Below, piece after piece: positions 55,416 to 63,943 of a stretch of 64,000 nucleotides of DNA. The position numbers and the translations under genes are program-made. Location of the stretch: NCBI RefSeq assembly GCF_042684705.1, contig NZ_JBHULZ010000004.1, forward strand, positions 1-64,000, read 5' to 3'. The notes under the pieces were generated by a model, which had not been told where the DNA came from, ran no database searches, and saw nothing but the letters and a program-made list of their open reading frames with translations. This stretch comes from Mesonia sediminis. GTDB taxonomy: Bacteria; Bacteroidota; Bacteroidia; Flavobacteriales; Flavobacteriaceae. Positions within the stretch are counted from its first letter, which is position 1; every line of letters starts with the position of its first letter.

Positions 55416-55898
55416 ATGATTACTATGATTGCCGCAATTGGGCAGAATTTTGCTTTAGGAAAAGACAATGAGCTTCTTTGGCACCTGCCAGATGATTTTA
55501 AAAGGTTTAAGAAAATCACCTCACATCACGATATTATAATGGGCCGAAAAACCTTTGAATCATTTCCAAAACCACTGCCTAATCGAAGACACTTGGTAAT
55601 TACTAGGCAAAAAGACTATCAAAAAGAAGGTGCGGTAGTGGTACATTCTTTAGAAGAAGCGCTAGAACAAGTTCCTAAAGAAGAAGATTGCTTTATAATT
55701 GGAGGAGGTGAGATTTATGCTTTAGGATTAGAAAAAGCAGATCGCTTAGAGTTAACTTGGGTAAACGGCACCTTTGAAGCAGATGCCTTTTTTCCTCGTT
55801 TTAATAAACAAAACTGGAGAATCACAAAACAAAAATTCCACCCGGCAGACGATAAACATGCATATAGTTTCTACTACACCAGTTATATCAAAATTTAA
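55416..55898 (+). CDS. folA: Dihydrofolate reductase
   Basis: 160 residues reducing dihydrofolate with NADPH. The canonical motifs are present: MIAAIGQNFALGKDNELLWHLPDD (the substrate-binding aspartate is D26 or nearby), IMGRKTFESFPKPLPNR, and the NADPH loop FIIGGGEIYALGL (about 92-104). It functionally completes the thyA-dependent folate cycle. It is transcribed with the 2TM gene (4-bp gap) and the following kinase-like gene (6-bp gap). Confidence 0.97.
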   Translation: MITMIAAIGQNFALGKDNELLWHLPDDFKRFKKITSHHDIIMGRKTFESFPKPLPNRRHLVITRQKDYQKEGAVVVHSLEEALEQVPKEEDCFIIGGGEIYALGLEKADRLELTWVNGTFEADAFFPRFNKQNWRITKQKFHPADDKHAYSFYYTSYIKI

Positions 55899-55904
55899 AC
55901 TCCA

Positions 55905-56750
55905 ATGTTGATCAGTCAGATCGCAAAAAAAGAACAATTTAGATTAGGCAACCAAACTTGCATTAGCCAAAACGAACAAGTTGGAGTTTATCTTATTACC
56001 GACATCAATCAGGTTAAATTTGTGCTTAAAGTCTTTACTGGAAAAAGCGCTCTGCAGCAATGCCAACAAGAAACCGATTCGCTCCGCTTTTATGGAAGAA
56101 AGGCTGCATTAAAAACGCCACAGATCACTCAAATTAACAAGATAAAACAGGCTCATTATTATTTGATGGAATATATGCCCAACCAAATGAAGGCTAACGA
56201 TTATTGGAAAATATTTGGTAGGCAACTCGCTTTAACTCACTTGACTTCGGCTGATTTATTCGGCTTGCATTTTGATAATTATATAGGGCAATTAGAACAA
56301 TTAAACGCTGCTAAAAAGCCAAAAGCAGCCGATTTTTTCATTCATAATAGATTAGAAACACAAATTGAGTTGGCACGTAAAAAAGGATTCCATTTTAAGG
56401 CTCTCGACAGTTTTTATAAAAATATAGAGAATCTTATTCCAGATGAAAAGCCAGCTTTGATTCACGGCGATCTATGGCACGGGAATTTATTATCTGATGA
56501 AAAAGGGAATCCTGGTGTAATTGACACCGCTTGTTGCTTTGGTCCACGTGCTATGGATTGGGCTATGATGGAGTTATTTGGCGGATTTGATTCGTCTTGG
56601 GTAGATAGTTACCACGAAGTTTACCCCTTGCCCACAAGCTGGAAAAAACACCTAGGCATTTGGCAACTTTATTACTTACTGGTTCATTTAAATATTTTTG
56701 GCAAATCATACTACAATCCTTGCCAAGAAATAATAACAAAATACAGGTAA
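55905..56750 (+). CDS. Fructosamine kinase family protein
   Basis: 281 residues. The kinase-like catalytic loop LIHGDLWHGNLLSDEKGNP (about 186-204) matches fructosamine-3-kinase and ketosamine kinases. The following metal-binding motif reads VIDTACCFGPRAMDWAMMELFGG, where most members have DPA in place of DTA. The C-terminal YYLLVHLNIFGKSYYN is typical. Family members phosphorylate ketosamines on glycated proteins or small molecules so that the adduct falls apart. It lies 6 bp after folA, an arrangement that may be accidental. Confidence 0.88.
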   Translation: MLISQIAKKEQFRLGNQTCISQNEQVGVYLITDINQVKFVLKVFTGKSALQQCQQETDSLRFYGRKAALKTPQITQINKIKQAHYYLMEYMPNQMKANDYWKIFGRQLALTHLTSADLFGLHFDNYIGQLEQLNAAKKPKAADFFIHNRLETQIELARKKGFHFKALDSFYKNIENLIPDEKPALIHGDLWHGNLLSDEKGNPGVIDTACCFGPRAMDWAMMELFGGFDSSWVDSYHEVYPLPTSWKKHLGIWQLYYLLVHLNIFGKSYYNPCQEIITKYR

Positions 56751-56828
56751 ATTAACAAATAGAGTCGTTTTTTTAATAATTTTTAAACAGTAAACTGTCG
56801 CTTTCGATTGTAACTTTAAAGAAAAAAC

Positions 56829-57329
56829 ATGAGTACTGTAAACAAAAACAATCAAGAAGCCCTTGAAAAATTATAAAAACTAACAAACTCAATAGAAACT
56901 TGCATGATGCTTACGGGATTAGATAAGCGCCCCATTCATGCTAATCCTATGACGCAAAAAAAGATTGACGAAGAAGGGAATATTTGGTTTTTAAGTCCTG
57001 GTGACAGTGAGCACAATAAAAACATCACTCAATCCAGAAATACACAACTTATCTACAACGATACCCAAGCCAATACCTTTGTATCGGTTTATGGCGAAAC
57101 AGAAATTGTATTGGATGATACTATTTTAAAGGACTTATACACGAGTATTTCTGATAATTGGTTTAATGGTGTAGATGATCCTAATTTAACCGCGCTTAAG
57201 TTTACGCCTACTAACGCTTATTATTGGGATACCAAAACCAATAAATTCATTAGCTTTTTAAAAATAGCAAAGGGTAGCATAACTGGTGAAAAACAAGATA
57301 TAGGAAACAAAGGACATCTAAATTTATAA
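56829..57329 (+). pseudogene. Pyridoxamine 5'-phosphate oxidase-family general stress protein, interrupted by an in-frame stop
   Basis: The frame starting ATG 56829 reads MSTVNKNNQEALEKL, then TAA (56874-56876), then KLTNSIETCMMLTGLDKRPI and onward to 57329 in the same frame. The sequence before the stop is the expected N terminus of the family (related proteins start with S-T-x-x-L-x-N-x-E-A-L-x-K-L). The rest has the FMN-binding split-barrel pattern (EGNIWFLSPGDSEHNKNITQ, FVSVYGETEIVLDD, FTPTNAYYWDTKTNKFISF). A single nonsense change is the simplest explanation. Restart at the ATG pair 56904-56909 could still yield a 141-residue product lacking the first helix. Confidence 0.8.
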
Positions 57330-57423
57330 GTCAGTCCCTTATTAGTGGTCATCAAAAAAGTCAAAGCAAGGAAAATTAATTTCGCGTTATAAAAAGTTAA
57401 TTTTTACAAGCTATCTTTTTTCT

Positions 57424-57431
57424 TATTTTTG
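57424..57431 (+). promoter_or_regulatory. -7 promoter box (TATTTTTG) of fabD
   Basis: A perfect TAnnTTTG ends 15 bp before the first ATG at 57447. A TTG at 57429 that could start a longer protein overlaps this box and would be untranscribed, which supports the later start. Confidence 0.55.
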
Positions 57432-57452
57432 CCGCAACTAAATAACATGACT

Positions 57453-58334
57453 ATGAAAGCATATGTTTTTCCAGGACAAGGAGCTCAATATCCCGGTATG
57501 GGATTAGATTTATATGAAAAATATCCCGAAGCACAAGATTTGTTCAACAAGGCAAATAAGATATTAGGATTTTCTATAACCGATATAATGTTTGAGGGTA
57601 GCGCTGAAGATTTAAAGCAAACCAAAGTAACACAACCGGCTATATTTTTGCATTCGGTAATAATGCATAAGATTTTAGGCGAAGCAGGCCAACCAGATAT
57701 GGTAGCAGGTCATTCTTTAGGGGAATTTTCTGCACTTGTAGCGAACAGTACTTTGAGTTTTGAAGATGCTTTAAAGTTAGTAGCTAAGCGTGCGCAAGCA
57801 ATGCAAAAAGCTTGCGAGCTACAAGACTCTACTATGGCTGCGGTGTTAGGTCTAGAAGATGAATTGGTTGAAGCCGTTTGCGCAAATATAGAAGGAACAG
57901 TAGTTGCTGCTAACTATAATTGTCCAGGACAGATAGTTATTTCTGGAGAAACAAAAGCAGTAGAAGAGGCTTGTGCTGCACTTAAAGAAAAAGGAGCTAA
58001 ACGTGCACTTTTGTTACCCGTAGGAGGCGCTTTTCACTCTCCACTGATGGAGCCAGCACGCGAAGAACTAGCCCAAGCTATCGAAGAGACACAGTTTAAT
58101 ACACCTACTTGCCCGGTATACCAAAATGTAACCACCTTTGGAGTAACCAATCCAGATGAAATAAAGAAAAATTTGATTTTTCAGCTGACCGCACCGGTTA
58201 AATGGACGCAAAGTGTTCAACAAATGATTAATGATGGAGCGACACAATTCACCGAAGTAGGACCAGGTAAAGTCTTGCAGGGGCTTATTAAAAAAGTAGA
58301 TCGAAAGATGCCAACCTTCGCCGCTGAACTATAA
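57453..58334 (+). CDS. fabD: Malonyl-CoA:ACP transacylase
   Basis: 293 residues from ATG 57453; an ATG two codons earlier (57447) is equally possible. It transfers malonyl groups to acyl carrier protein for fatty acid elongation. The first motif is MKAYVFPGQGAQYPGMG, the nucleophilic serine is in VAGHSLGEFSAL (about 85-96), and the catalytic histidine in GGAFHSPLM (about 190-198). The conserved GPGKVLQGLIKK closes the protein. It has a -7 box of its own and no partner from the fatty acid pathway in the window. Confidence 0.97.
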   Translation: MKAYVFPGQGAQYPGMGLDLYEKYPEAQDLFNKANKILGFSITDIMFEGSAEDLKQTKVTQPAIFLHSVIMHKILGEAGQPDMVAGHSLGEFSALVANSTLSFEDALKLVAKRAQAMQKACELQDSTMAAVLGLEDELVEAVCANIEGTVVAANYNCPGQIVISGETKAVEEACAALKEKGAKRALLLPVGGAFHSPLMEPAREELAQAIEETQFNTPTCPVYQNVTTFGVTNPDEIKKNLIFQLTAPVKWTQSVQQMINDGATQFTEVGPGKVLQGLIKKVDRKMPTFAAEL

Positions 58335-58384
58335 AATTTTATTTTAACAATTAAAAGAAGTAGCTTTGCATAAAATTAACATTT

Positions 58385-60781
58385 ATGAAAGCTACTTTTT
58401 TCATTTTAGCCCTTTTTTGGGCCACAATAAGCTTTGCTCAATTTCAATCTCTTAAACAATTAAAAAGCGATTACCTGGCAAATGAAAAAAACGACTACGA
58501 AGTCTTGTTCGCACACTTTAATAAAACCAAGTTTCTTCCAGGTGAAGATTTATGGCTAACCGTTTACGCTAATAGCTCTCACACGGGAACCCCTAGACAG
58601 CTTACCAGTAACGCCCTTTTAAGCATATACAATGTAGACAATCAAAGTGTACTGAGCAATTATCAAATTTATATAGAAAATGGTACCGGCTCCAGTTTTG
58701 TAAAGCTAAACAAAGCTATTTTTAAACCAGGAAAATATGTAGCTGTAATTTCAACGCAATACCTTAAAAACTTCAATTCCAACTATTCTTACACCCAAGA
58801 GTTGGAAATACTTAGTAACGAAAAAATTGCTGTTGCCGAACCAACAAAGACTATTAAACCTAAAATTTTTATTCAGGATTTCCCTGAGGGAGGCCATTTG
58901 TTAAAAAACACAGCCAATGTTGTTGCTTTAAAAGCTAATTACGACAATGGTAGCCCTGTTAAAAATTATACAGCCGTCTTAGTAAATAAAAGCAAAGACA
59001 CTTTGTTGCATTTTAAATCGAATCAATTGGGTACGAGTAAATTTAACTTTGTACCACAAGAAGGGCAGTATACAATACACATCAAAACAGAAAATGGGGC
59101 AAGCTATAAACATAATTTAAGCATTGTAAAAACAATTGGCATAAACCTAACTATTAATACTATGCCGCAAAATTACACGGCTATACAAGTAAACACTAAC
59201 AAAACCTCGTATGATAAAATTAAAAATAAACCCTTTTATCTTTTGATTCATAAGGATGGAAAACTTTTTTCTCAAGAGTTCAGATTTGAAGATGGTAGAA
59301 ATAATTTAGAAATCAGAATTCCAAAAAAGGCTCTACCATCAGGAGTAAATACGGCTACGGTTTTTAATCATCAGTTTGAACCGATTTTAGAACGTCTCTT
59401 TTACAATAGTTTTGGAGTAAATAGAATTCCGCTTCAAGCGAAAGTTAAAGAAGATTTATTAGATAGTTTAAAAGTAGAAATCACAAGTTCGAAACATATT
59501 GACACTTTAGCTCAAATGAGTATATCTGTATTACCAATCGCCAGCGAAGCTTATGAACCTGCCCACTCAATTATCTCTGCAAATGTTTTAAAACCGTATG
59601 TTCGTGGCCATTTAGACCAACCTAGTTATTATTTTAATCCTGATATTTCGAGCCGTAAAAGAGAGTATTTAATAGATTTATTGCTATGTACTCAAGGTTG
59701 GAGAAAAATAGATTGGAATCAATTGGGCGCTAAAAATTTAAAATATGCTGCAGAAAATGGATTTACTATTAAAGGAAAATTACTCAATCATAATGAACGC
59801 AGAAAAACCACTATATTTTTAAAAACACCAGGGTTTTCACAAGTTTTTGATGTAAATGCGAACGGTGAATTTATAGCTGAAAACATATATGTACAAGATA
59901 GCGCCAAAGTATCATTGGGTACTGTAAATGAAAGATCTGAGAAATTAAAAAAGCCAAAAATTACAGCAAGAATACTTCCTGTTAAGGTAAAAAATACGGC
60001 ATTTAAAAATTACCAATGGAAAAGTAATGACGCCATTGACCAAGGTAGTCCTGATTTTTCTTTAAAGAATTTAAACAATTCTATTTTTAGTACAGAAGAA
60101 CTCGATTCTATTGTTATTCAAGCTAAAAAAGCCAGAAGAGAGAAACCTCGTAGATTCAATGATGTAATTTACACCGAGGACATAAATCAAAATCACGTTT
60201 TGGTGACTAATTTTATACGTTCAAAGGGTTATTTGGTTAAACAAAATATTGGAAAATTGGTAATTCTCTCTAACATTAGAAAAAACATCTCTGGAAAAGG
60301 TGACCGACAAGTACTTTTAATAATTGACAATTTTCAAGTTAGGGATCCAGAAACAGCTGATCTTTACTTGAATCAGTTATTCATGGAAGATATAGAATAC
60401 ATTGCTTTTAACAAACAAGGTAGCAGTTTTGGAGTAACTGGTTTTAACGGAATTATAAAAATTAAAACAAAACTCGATTACCGAGAGAGAAAACGCTCTA
60501 ACGATTTATTTTACGAATATGTAAGCAACAATGGATACCATCCTGCAAAAGAATTTTATCGCCCTCCCTTTAAAGATTTCCTAAACCCTCTTTTCAAAAA
60601 ATATGGCGCTATTGAATGGGTAGATCAACTTATTCTAGATAAAAATAAGCAGAAAGCAAATTTTCTCATTGAAAACACCTGGAACCGAAAAGTCAATCTG
60701 TTTATAGAAGGGATATCTAGCGATGGTAAATTTATTTCAGAAATTATAGAACTCAACACCTTACCAACCAATAACGAATAA
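58385..60781 (+). CDS. Large secreted macroglobulin/TonB-plug-like protein of unknown function
   Basis: 798 residues with signal peptide MKATFFILALFWATISFAQ. The N-terminal part (about 35-150) looks like a macroglobulin MG2-type domain: FAHFNKTKFLPGEDLWLTVY, then FKPGKYVAVIST. Several Ig-like strands follow (about 155-530). A final section (about 610-700, LVTNFIRSKGYLV ... RQVLLIIDNFQVRD ... GSSFGVTGFNGIIKIKTK) resembles the plug domain of TonB-dependent receptors. There is no barrel and no sorting domain. Such hybrid proteins are widespread in Bacteroidota and unexplained. It begins 50 bp after fabD. Confidence 0.75.
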   Translation: MKATFFILALFWATISFAQFQSLKQLKSDYLANEKNDYEVLFAHFNKTKFLPGEDLWLTVYANSSHTGTPRQLTSNALLSIYNVDNQSVLSNYQIYIENGTGSSFVKLNKAIFKPGKYVAVISTQYLKNFNSNYSYTQELEILSNEKIAVAEPTKTIKPKIFIQDFPEGGHLLKNTANVVALKANYDNGSPVKNYTAVLVNKSKDTLLHFKSNQLGTSKFNFVPQEGQYTIHIKTENGASYKHNLSIVKTIGINLTINTMPQNYTAIQVNTNKTSYDKIKNKPFYLLIHKDGKLFSQEFRFEDGRNNLEIRIPKKALPSGVNTATVFNHQFEPILERLFYNSFGVNRIPLQAKVKEDLLDSLKVEITSSKHIDTLAQMSISVLPIASEAYEPAHSIISANVLKPYVRGHLDQPSYYFNPDISSRKREYLIDLLLCTQGWRKIDWNQLGAKNLKYAAENGFTIKGKLLNHNERRKTTIFLKTPGFSQVFDVNANGEFIAENIYVQDSAKVSLGTVNERSEKLKKPKITARILPVKVKNTAFKNYQWKSNDAIDQGSPDFSLKNLNNSIFSTEELDSIVIQAKKARREKPRRFNDVIYTEDINQNHVLVTNFIRSKGYLVKQNIGKLVILSNIRKNISGKGDRQVLLIIDNFQVRDPETADLYLNQLFMEDIEYIAFNKQGSSFGVTGFNGIIKIKTKLDYRERKRSNDLFYEYVSNNGYHPAKEFYRPPFKDFLNPLFKKYGAIEWVDQLILDKNKQKANFLIENTWNRKVNLFIEGISSDGKFISEIIELNTLPTNNE

Positions 60782-60810
60782 AAAAAGCAGCCCGTGGGCT
60801 GCTTTTTTTA
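60781..60810. terminator. Bidirectional terminator between convergent genes
   Basis: The GC-rich stem AGCAGCC / GGCTGCT (60786-60803) is flanked by A6 on the left and T7 on the right. It serves both the plus-strand macroglobulin-like gene and the minus-strand aminotransferase gene. Confidence 0.9.
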
Positions 60811-60822
60811 TTTACTATTACC

Positions 60823-61953
60823 TTATTTTATAAAATCATTTATTGTTTGTGTAATGTAGTTGATTTGATCATCTTCTAATTCTGTATGCATAGGAAGTGC
60901 AATTACCTCTTTCACCAATTGATTGGTCACCGCAAAATCTTTTTCGTGATAACGATCATCTAAATAAGCTTTTTGCTTATGTAAAGGTATTGGGTAATAA
61001 ATCCCACAAGGTATATCTTGAGCTTGCAAATGCTTGATTAAAGCATCCCGCTGACCGTTCATCACACGTAAGGTATATTGATGAAAGACATGGGTGTCAT
61101 CGCTTTCAATAATTTTTGGAGTAATTAAGTTTTTATTTTGACTTAACGCAGCAGAGTATTTCTTAGCTGCTGCACGGCGAGCAGCATTGTACTCATCTAA
61201 ATGTGGTAGTTTAGCACGTAAAACAGCTGCTTGCAAACTATCTAATCTAGAATTAACCCCAACCACATCATGATGATAACGCTCATACATACCATGGTTT
61301 ACAATCCCTCTTAGCCGATGCGCTAATTGATCATCATTAGTAAATAAAGCTCCACCATCACCGTAACAACCTAAATTTTTTGAAGGAAAAAAAGAGGTTG
61401 TTCCAACGTGACCAATGCCACCTGTTTTTGAAACCTGTCCGTCTTTAGCGTAATGGTTTGCGCCAATGGCTTGTGCATTATCTTCAATCACAAATAAGTT
61501 GTACTTTTCTGCAATTTCCAATATGGCATTCATATCGGCCGATTGCCCGAATAAATGCACAGGAACAATAGCTTTTGTTTTTGGTGTAATGGCAGCTTCA
61601 ATGGCCTTAGGATTTATGTTAAAACTCTCAGCGTCTACATCTACCAACACGGGAGTTAAATTCAATAAGGCTATCACCTCTACTGTTGCGGCAAAAGTAA
61701 AATCTGTTGTTATCACCTCGTCTCCAGGCTTTAAACCCAGCCCCATCATTGCAATTTGTAAAGCATCTGTACCATTAGCACAAGGTATCACGTGTTTAAC
61801 CCCTAGATAGGCTTCTAATTCGCTTTGAAAGTGATGCACCTCTGGCCCATTAATAAAAGCTGTATTTTCTAAAATTTGTTCAAAAGAGCTATTAACTTGA
61901 TTTTTTATTCCTAGAAATTGACCTTTCAAGTCAACCATTTGTATTTTTTTCAT
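60823..61953 (-). CDS. DegT/DnrJ/EryC1/StrS family sugar aminotransferase
   Basis: 376 residues. The PLP lysine is in SFFPSKNLGCYGDGGAL (about 190-206), with VIEDNAQAIGA (about 157) holding the PLP-contacting aspartate. GTDALQIAMMGLGLKPGDEV and VNSRLDSLQAAVLRAKL are family blocks. These enzymes aminate nucleotide-linked keto-sugars for surface polysaccharides, and the LVDVDAESFNINPKAIEAAI region fits the 3-amino-sugar (WlbE/FdtB-like) subgroup, though that is not certain. The next gene on the opposite strand, waaA, works on lipid A-linked sugars. A -7 box, TATTTTTG, lies at 61973-61980. Confidence 0.9.
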   Translation of the reverse strand: MKKIQMVDLKGQFLGIKNQVNSSFEQILENTAFINGPEVHHFQSELEAYLGVKHVIPCANGTDALQIAMMGLGLKPGDEVITTDFTFAATVEVIALLNLTPVLVDVDAESFNINPKAIEAAITPKTKAIVPVHLFGQSADMNAILEIAEKYNLFVIEDNAQAIGANHYAKDGQVSKTGGIGHVGTTSFFPSKNLGCYGDGGALFTNDDQLAHRLRGIVNHGMYERYHHDVVGVNSRLDSLQAAVLRAKLPHLDEYNAARRAAAKKYSAALSQNKNLITPKIIESDDTHVFHQYTLRVMNGQRDALIKHLQAQDIPCGIYYPIPLHKQKAYLDDRYHEKDFAVTNQLVKEVIALPMHTELEDDQINYITQTINDFIK

Positions 61954-61972
61954 AAGCTTGTTTTAACGATTA

Positions 61973-61980
61973 CAAAAATA
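61973..61980 (-). promoter_or_regulatory. -7 promoter box (TATTTTTG) of the aminotransferase gene
   Basis: A perfect TAnnTTTG lies 19 bp upstream of the start at 61953. A TTG (62004-62006) lies 23 nt farther upstream, at the long limit of -33 spacing. Confidence 0.5.
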
Positions 61981-62048
61981 AGAAATAATACGCGCCTAGT
62001 CCTCAAACCTTAACACAGAATCTACTATTTTAGCAAAAAGTTTATATT

Positions 62049-63296
62049 TTGAAATTTCTATACGATTTATTGATTTACTTTCTGCAAGGCCTTTTACCTA
62101 TTTTGGCGTGGTTCAGCCCAAAAATGAAACTATTTGTTTCAGGAAGAAAAAATCTTTTGACCAGGCTTGAAAAAAAGATTCCGCCAAAAAAGAATAAACG
62201 CGTTTGGTTGCATGCGGCCTCGCTAGGTGAATATGAACAAGCTTTACCAGTTATGCTCGCACTTAAAGTGAAAAACCCTAATCTTGAAATTATAGTTAGC
62301 TTCTTTTCTCCCTCAGGTTATGAAATCAGAAAAAATAATGAGCTAGCCCTATGCACCACCTATTTGCCGCTAGACACCCAAAAAAACGCTAGAGCTTTTC
62401 TAAAAATTGTAAATCCAGATCTTATTCTTTTTGTTAAGTATGAAATTTGGCCTAATTATTTAAAGGTAATTGCTAAAAACGATCTACCTTTTTATTTAAT
62501 TTCGGCAGTTTTTCGAAAAAACCAATTTCTCTTTACAAAATTTGGGCAATTCATCCGTCAAGCCCTAAATTCATTCAATCATATTTTTGTACAAGACCAA
62601 AATTCTCTTCGTGTTTTAAATGCCAACGGTTTTCTTAATGCTAGTTGGGCAGGAGACACTCGGTATGATCGTGTTATTCAGCAATTGCAACAAGACAACC
62701 GCCTACCCATTATCAAACACTTTAAAAATAACCATAAACTTTTTGTAGCCGGTAGCACTTGGCCGGCCGACGAAAAAGTTATTCTTTCCTCTTTAGATGA
62801 TTTACCTAAAGCGCTCAAAATTATTATTGCACCGCATCAAATAAATGAAAATCATATCCGTAAAATAGAGTCTACGCTAAATATTTCTTACCGGCGTTAC
62901 TCTCAAATTGATTTAAAAAGCGATTTTGATTTTAAGCTTTTAATTATTGATAATATTGGCATTTTAAGCCGCATCTACGCTTACGCGGATTTGGCCTACG
63001 TTGGGGGGGCTTTAGGAGAAACCGGATTACATAATATTTTAGAACCAGCCGTTTTTGGAGCCCCCGTTTGTATTGGCCCCAATTATCATAAATACCCAGA
63101 AGCCAATTTATTTAAAGCCGCTGGTGCGCTACAAATTATAGAAAACACAAACGACTTCAAAAAAACAGTTAATCGCTTGACACAAGATGAAACTTACCAC
63201 AAAGAGCTAAGTGAAAAAACTCAAAATATTGTAAACCAACAAGCTGGAGCCACTAAAAGAATGCTAAATAAAATTGCAAAGCATCTAGAAAATTGA
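62049..63296 (+). CDS. waaA: 3-deoxy-D-manno-octulosonic acid (Kdo) transferase
   Basis: 415 residues transferring Kdo to lipid A precursor at the inner membrane. The start is TTG at 62049: translation from there gives MKFLYDLLIYFLQGLLPILA, the usual N-terminal membrane anchor, and no ATG occurs before residue 25. The GT-B fold motifs are VWLHAASLGEYEQALPVM (about 52-69), AGSTWPADEKVI (about 233) and GGALGETGLHNILEPAVFG (about 318-336). A TTG start may keep expression low. A TATTTTAG sequence at 62026-62033 resembles a -7 box. The gene is also known as kdtA. Confidence 0.95.
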   Translation: MKFLYDLLIYFLQGLLPILAWFSPKMKLFVSGRKNLLTRLEKKIPPKKNKRVWLHAASLGEYEQALPVMLALKVKNPNLEIIVSFFSPSGYEIRKNNELALCTTYLPLDTQKNARAFLKIVNPDLILFVKYEIWPNYLKVIAKNDLPFYLISAVFRKNQFLFTKFGQFIRQALNSFNHIFVQDQNSLRVLNANGFLNASWAGDTRYDRVIQQLQQDNRLPIIKHFKNNHKLFVAGSTWPADEKVILSSLDDLPKALKIIIAPHQINENHIRKIESTLNISYRRYSQIDLKSDFDFKLLIIDNIGILSRIYAYADLAYVGGALGETGLHNILEPAVFGAPVCIGPNYHKYPEANLFKAAGALQIIENTNDFKKTVNRLTQDETYHKELSEKTQNIVNQQAGATKRMLNKIAKHLEN

Positions 63297-63327
63297 TTTA
63301 TTAAAATGCAAAAATTTTCTTATTTTA

Positions 63328-63358
63328 TTTTGCATATCTCAGGAGTTTAGTATTTTAG
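63328..63358 (+). promoter_or_regulatory. Promoter of the small lipoprotein gene
   Basis: The -33 TTTTG (63328-63332), 18 nt and TATTTTAG (63351-63358) match the consensus with one mismatch in the -7 box. The -33 box lies within the right arm of an 8-bp inverted repeat (ATGCAAAA 63306-63313, TTTTGCAT 63328-63335). The leader would be about 50 nt. Confidence 0.5.
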
Positions 63359-63413
63359 CCCCTTGAAACAAAGAATAAAACTAAATTAAACAGTAACACA
63401 AAAACCTAAAATT

Positions 63414-63764
63414 ATGAAAAAAACAGTATTTACATTAGCAATGTTATTTGCCCTTTCTACTTCTTTTGTTTCTTGTAGAGAAGAAGCTAACAAAGCTGAA
63501 GACAAGATGGAACAAGCTGAAGAGAACATGGAAGATGCAGCAGATGATATGGAAGACGCTGCTGAGGACGCTGCAAACGACATGGAAGATGCAGCAGAAG
63601 ATACCGAGAACTCGATAGAAAATGCCGTAAATGAAACCGGTGATGCTATCGAGAACGCTGCCAATGAAACTGGCGATGCTATCGAAAACGCTGCCAACGA
63701 AACTGGTGAAGCTGTAAATAAAGCAGCTAAAGAAGTAAAAGAAACTGTAGACGGAGATAAATAA
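63414..63764 (+). CDS. Small lipoprotein built of 11-residue acidic repeats
   Basis: 116 residues. A lipoprotein signal (MKKTVFTLAMLFALSTSFVSC) would be cut before Cys21. From about residue 40 the sequence runs in an 11-residue period: ADDMEDAAEDA, ANDMEDAAEDT, ENSIENAVNET, GDAIENAANET, GDAIENAANET, GEAVNKAAKEV. The pattern suits a long amphipathic helix, as in LEA-type or apolipoprotein-like proteins. It is strongly acidic. It has a plausible promoter and its own terminator, so it is an independent gene, perhaps for envelope stress. I know no named family for it. Confidence 0.85.
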   Translation: MKKTVFTLAMLFALSTSFVSCREEANKAEDKMEQAEENMEDAADDMEDAAEDAANDMEDAAEDTENSIENAVNETGDAIENAANETGDAIENAANETGEAVNKAAKEVKETVDGDK

Positions 63765-63780
63765 ACTGTCTAAAACTTCT

Positions 63781-63812
63781 AAAAAAAGCTCTTGATACAA
63801 GAGCTTTTTTTA
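63781..63812 (+). terminator. Terminator of the small lipoprotein gene
   Basis: The 7-bp stem AGCTCTT / AAGAGCT (63787-63805) has a 5-nt loop and is flanked by A7 and T7. Confidence 0.9.
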
Positions 63813-63901
63813 TACCTTATTATCAACAAAATTCACATAAATTATTTAGAATACTAGGTTTCAACATTAACCATACCTACAAAATTTTGTTATTAGTATA
63901 A

Positions 63902-63938
63902 AACAAAAAAACCCCCAAAATCGAAGGATTTTGAGGGT
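63902..63938 (-). terminator. Terminator after tRNA-Leu
   Basis: An 11-of-12 bp stem (63911-63922 with 63927-63938, one mismatch) has a 4-nt loop; a T-rich run follows on the minus strand. It lies 6 bp beyond the tRNA 3' end. Confidence 0.85.
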
Positions 63939-63943
63939 TAAAG

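Noticed and set aside
63386..63697. A long serine- and alanine-rich open frame on the strand opposite the small lipoprotein gene
   Set aside because: It is produced by the 33-bp repeats of the lipoprotein, and its low-complexity translation has no family features. The plus-strand gene has a promoter, signal peptide and terminator.
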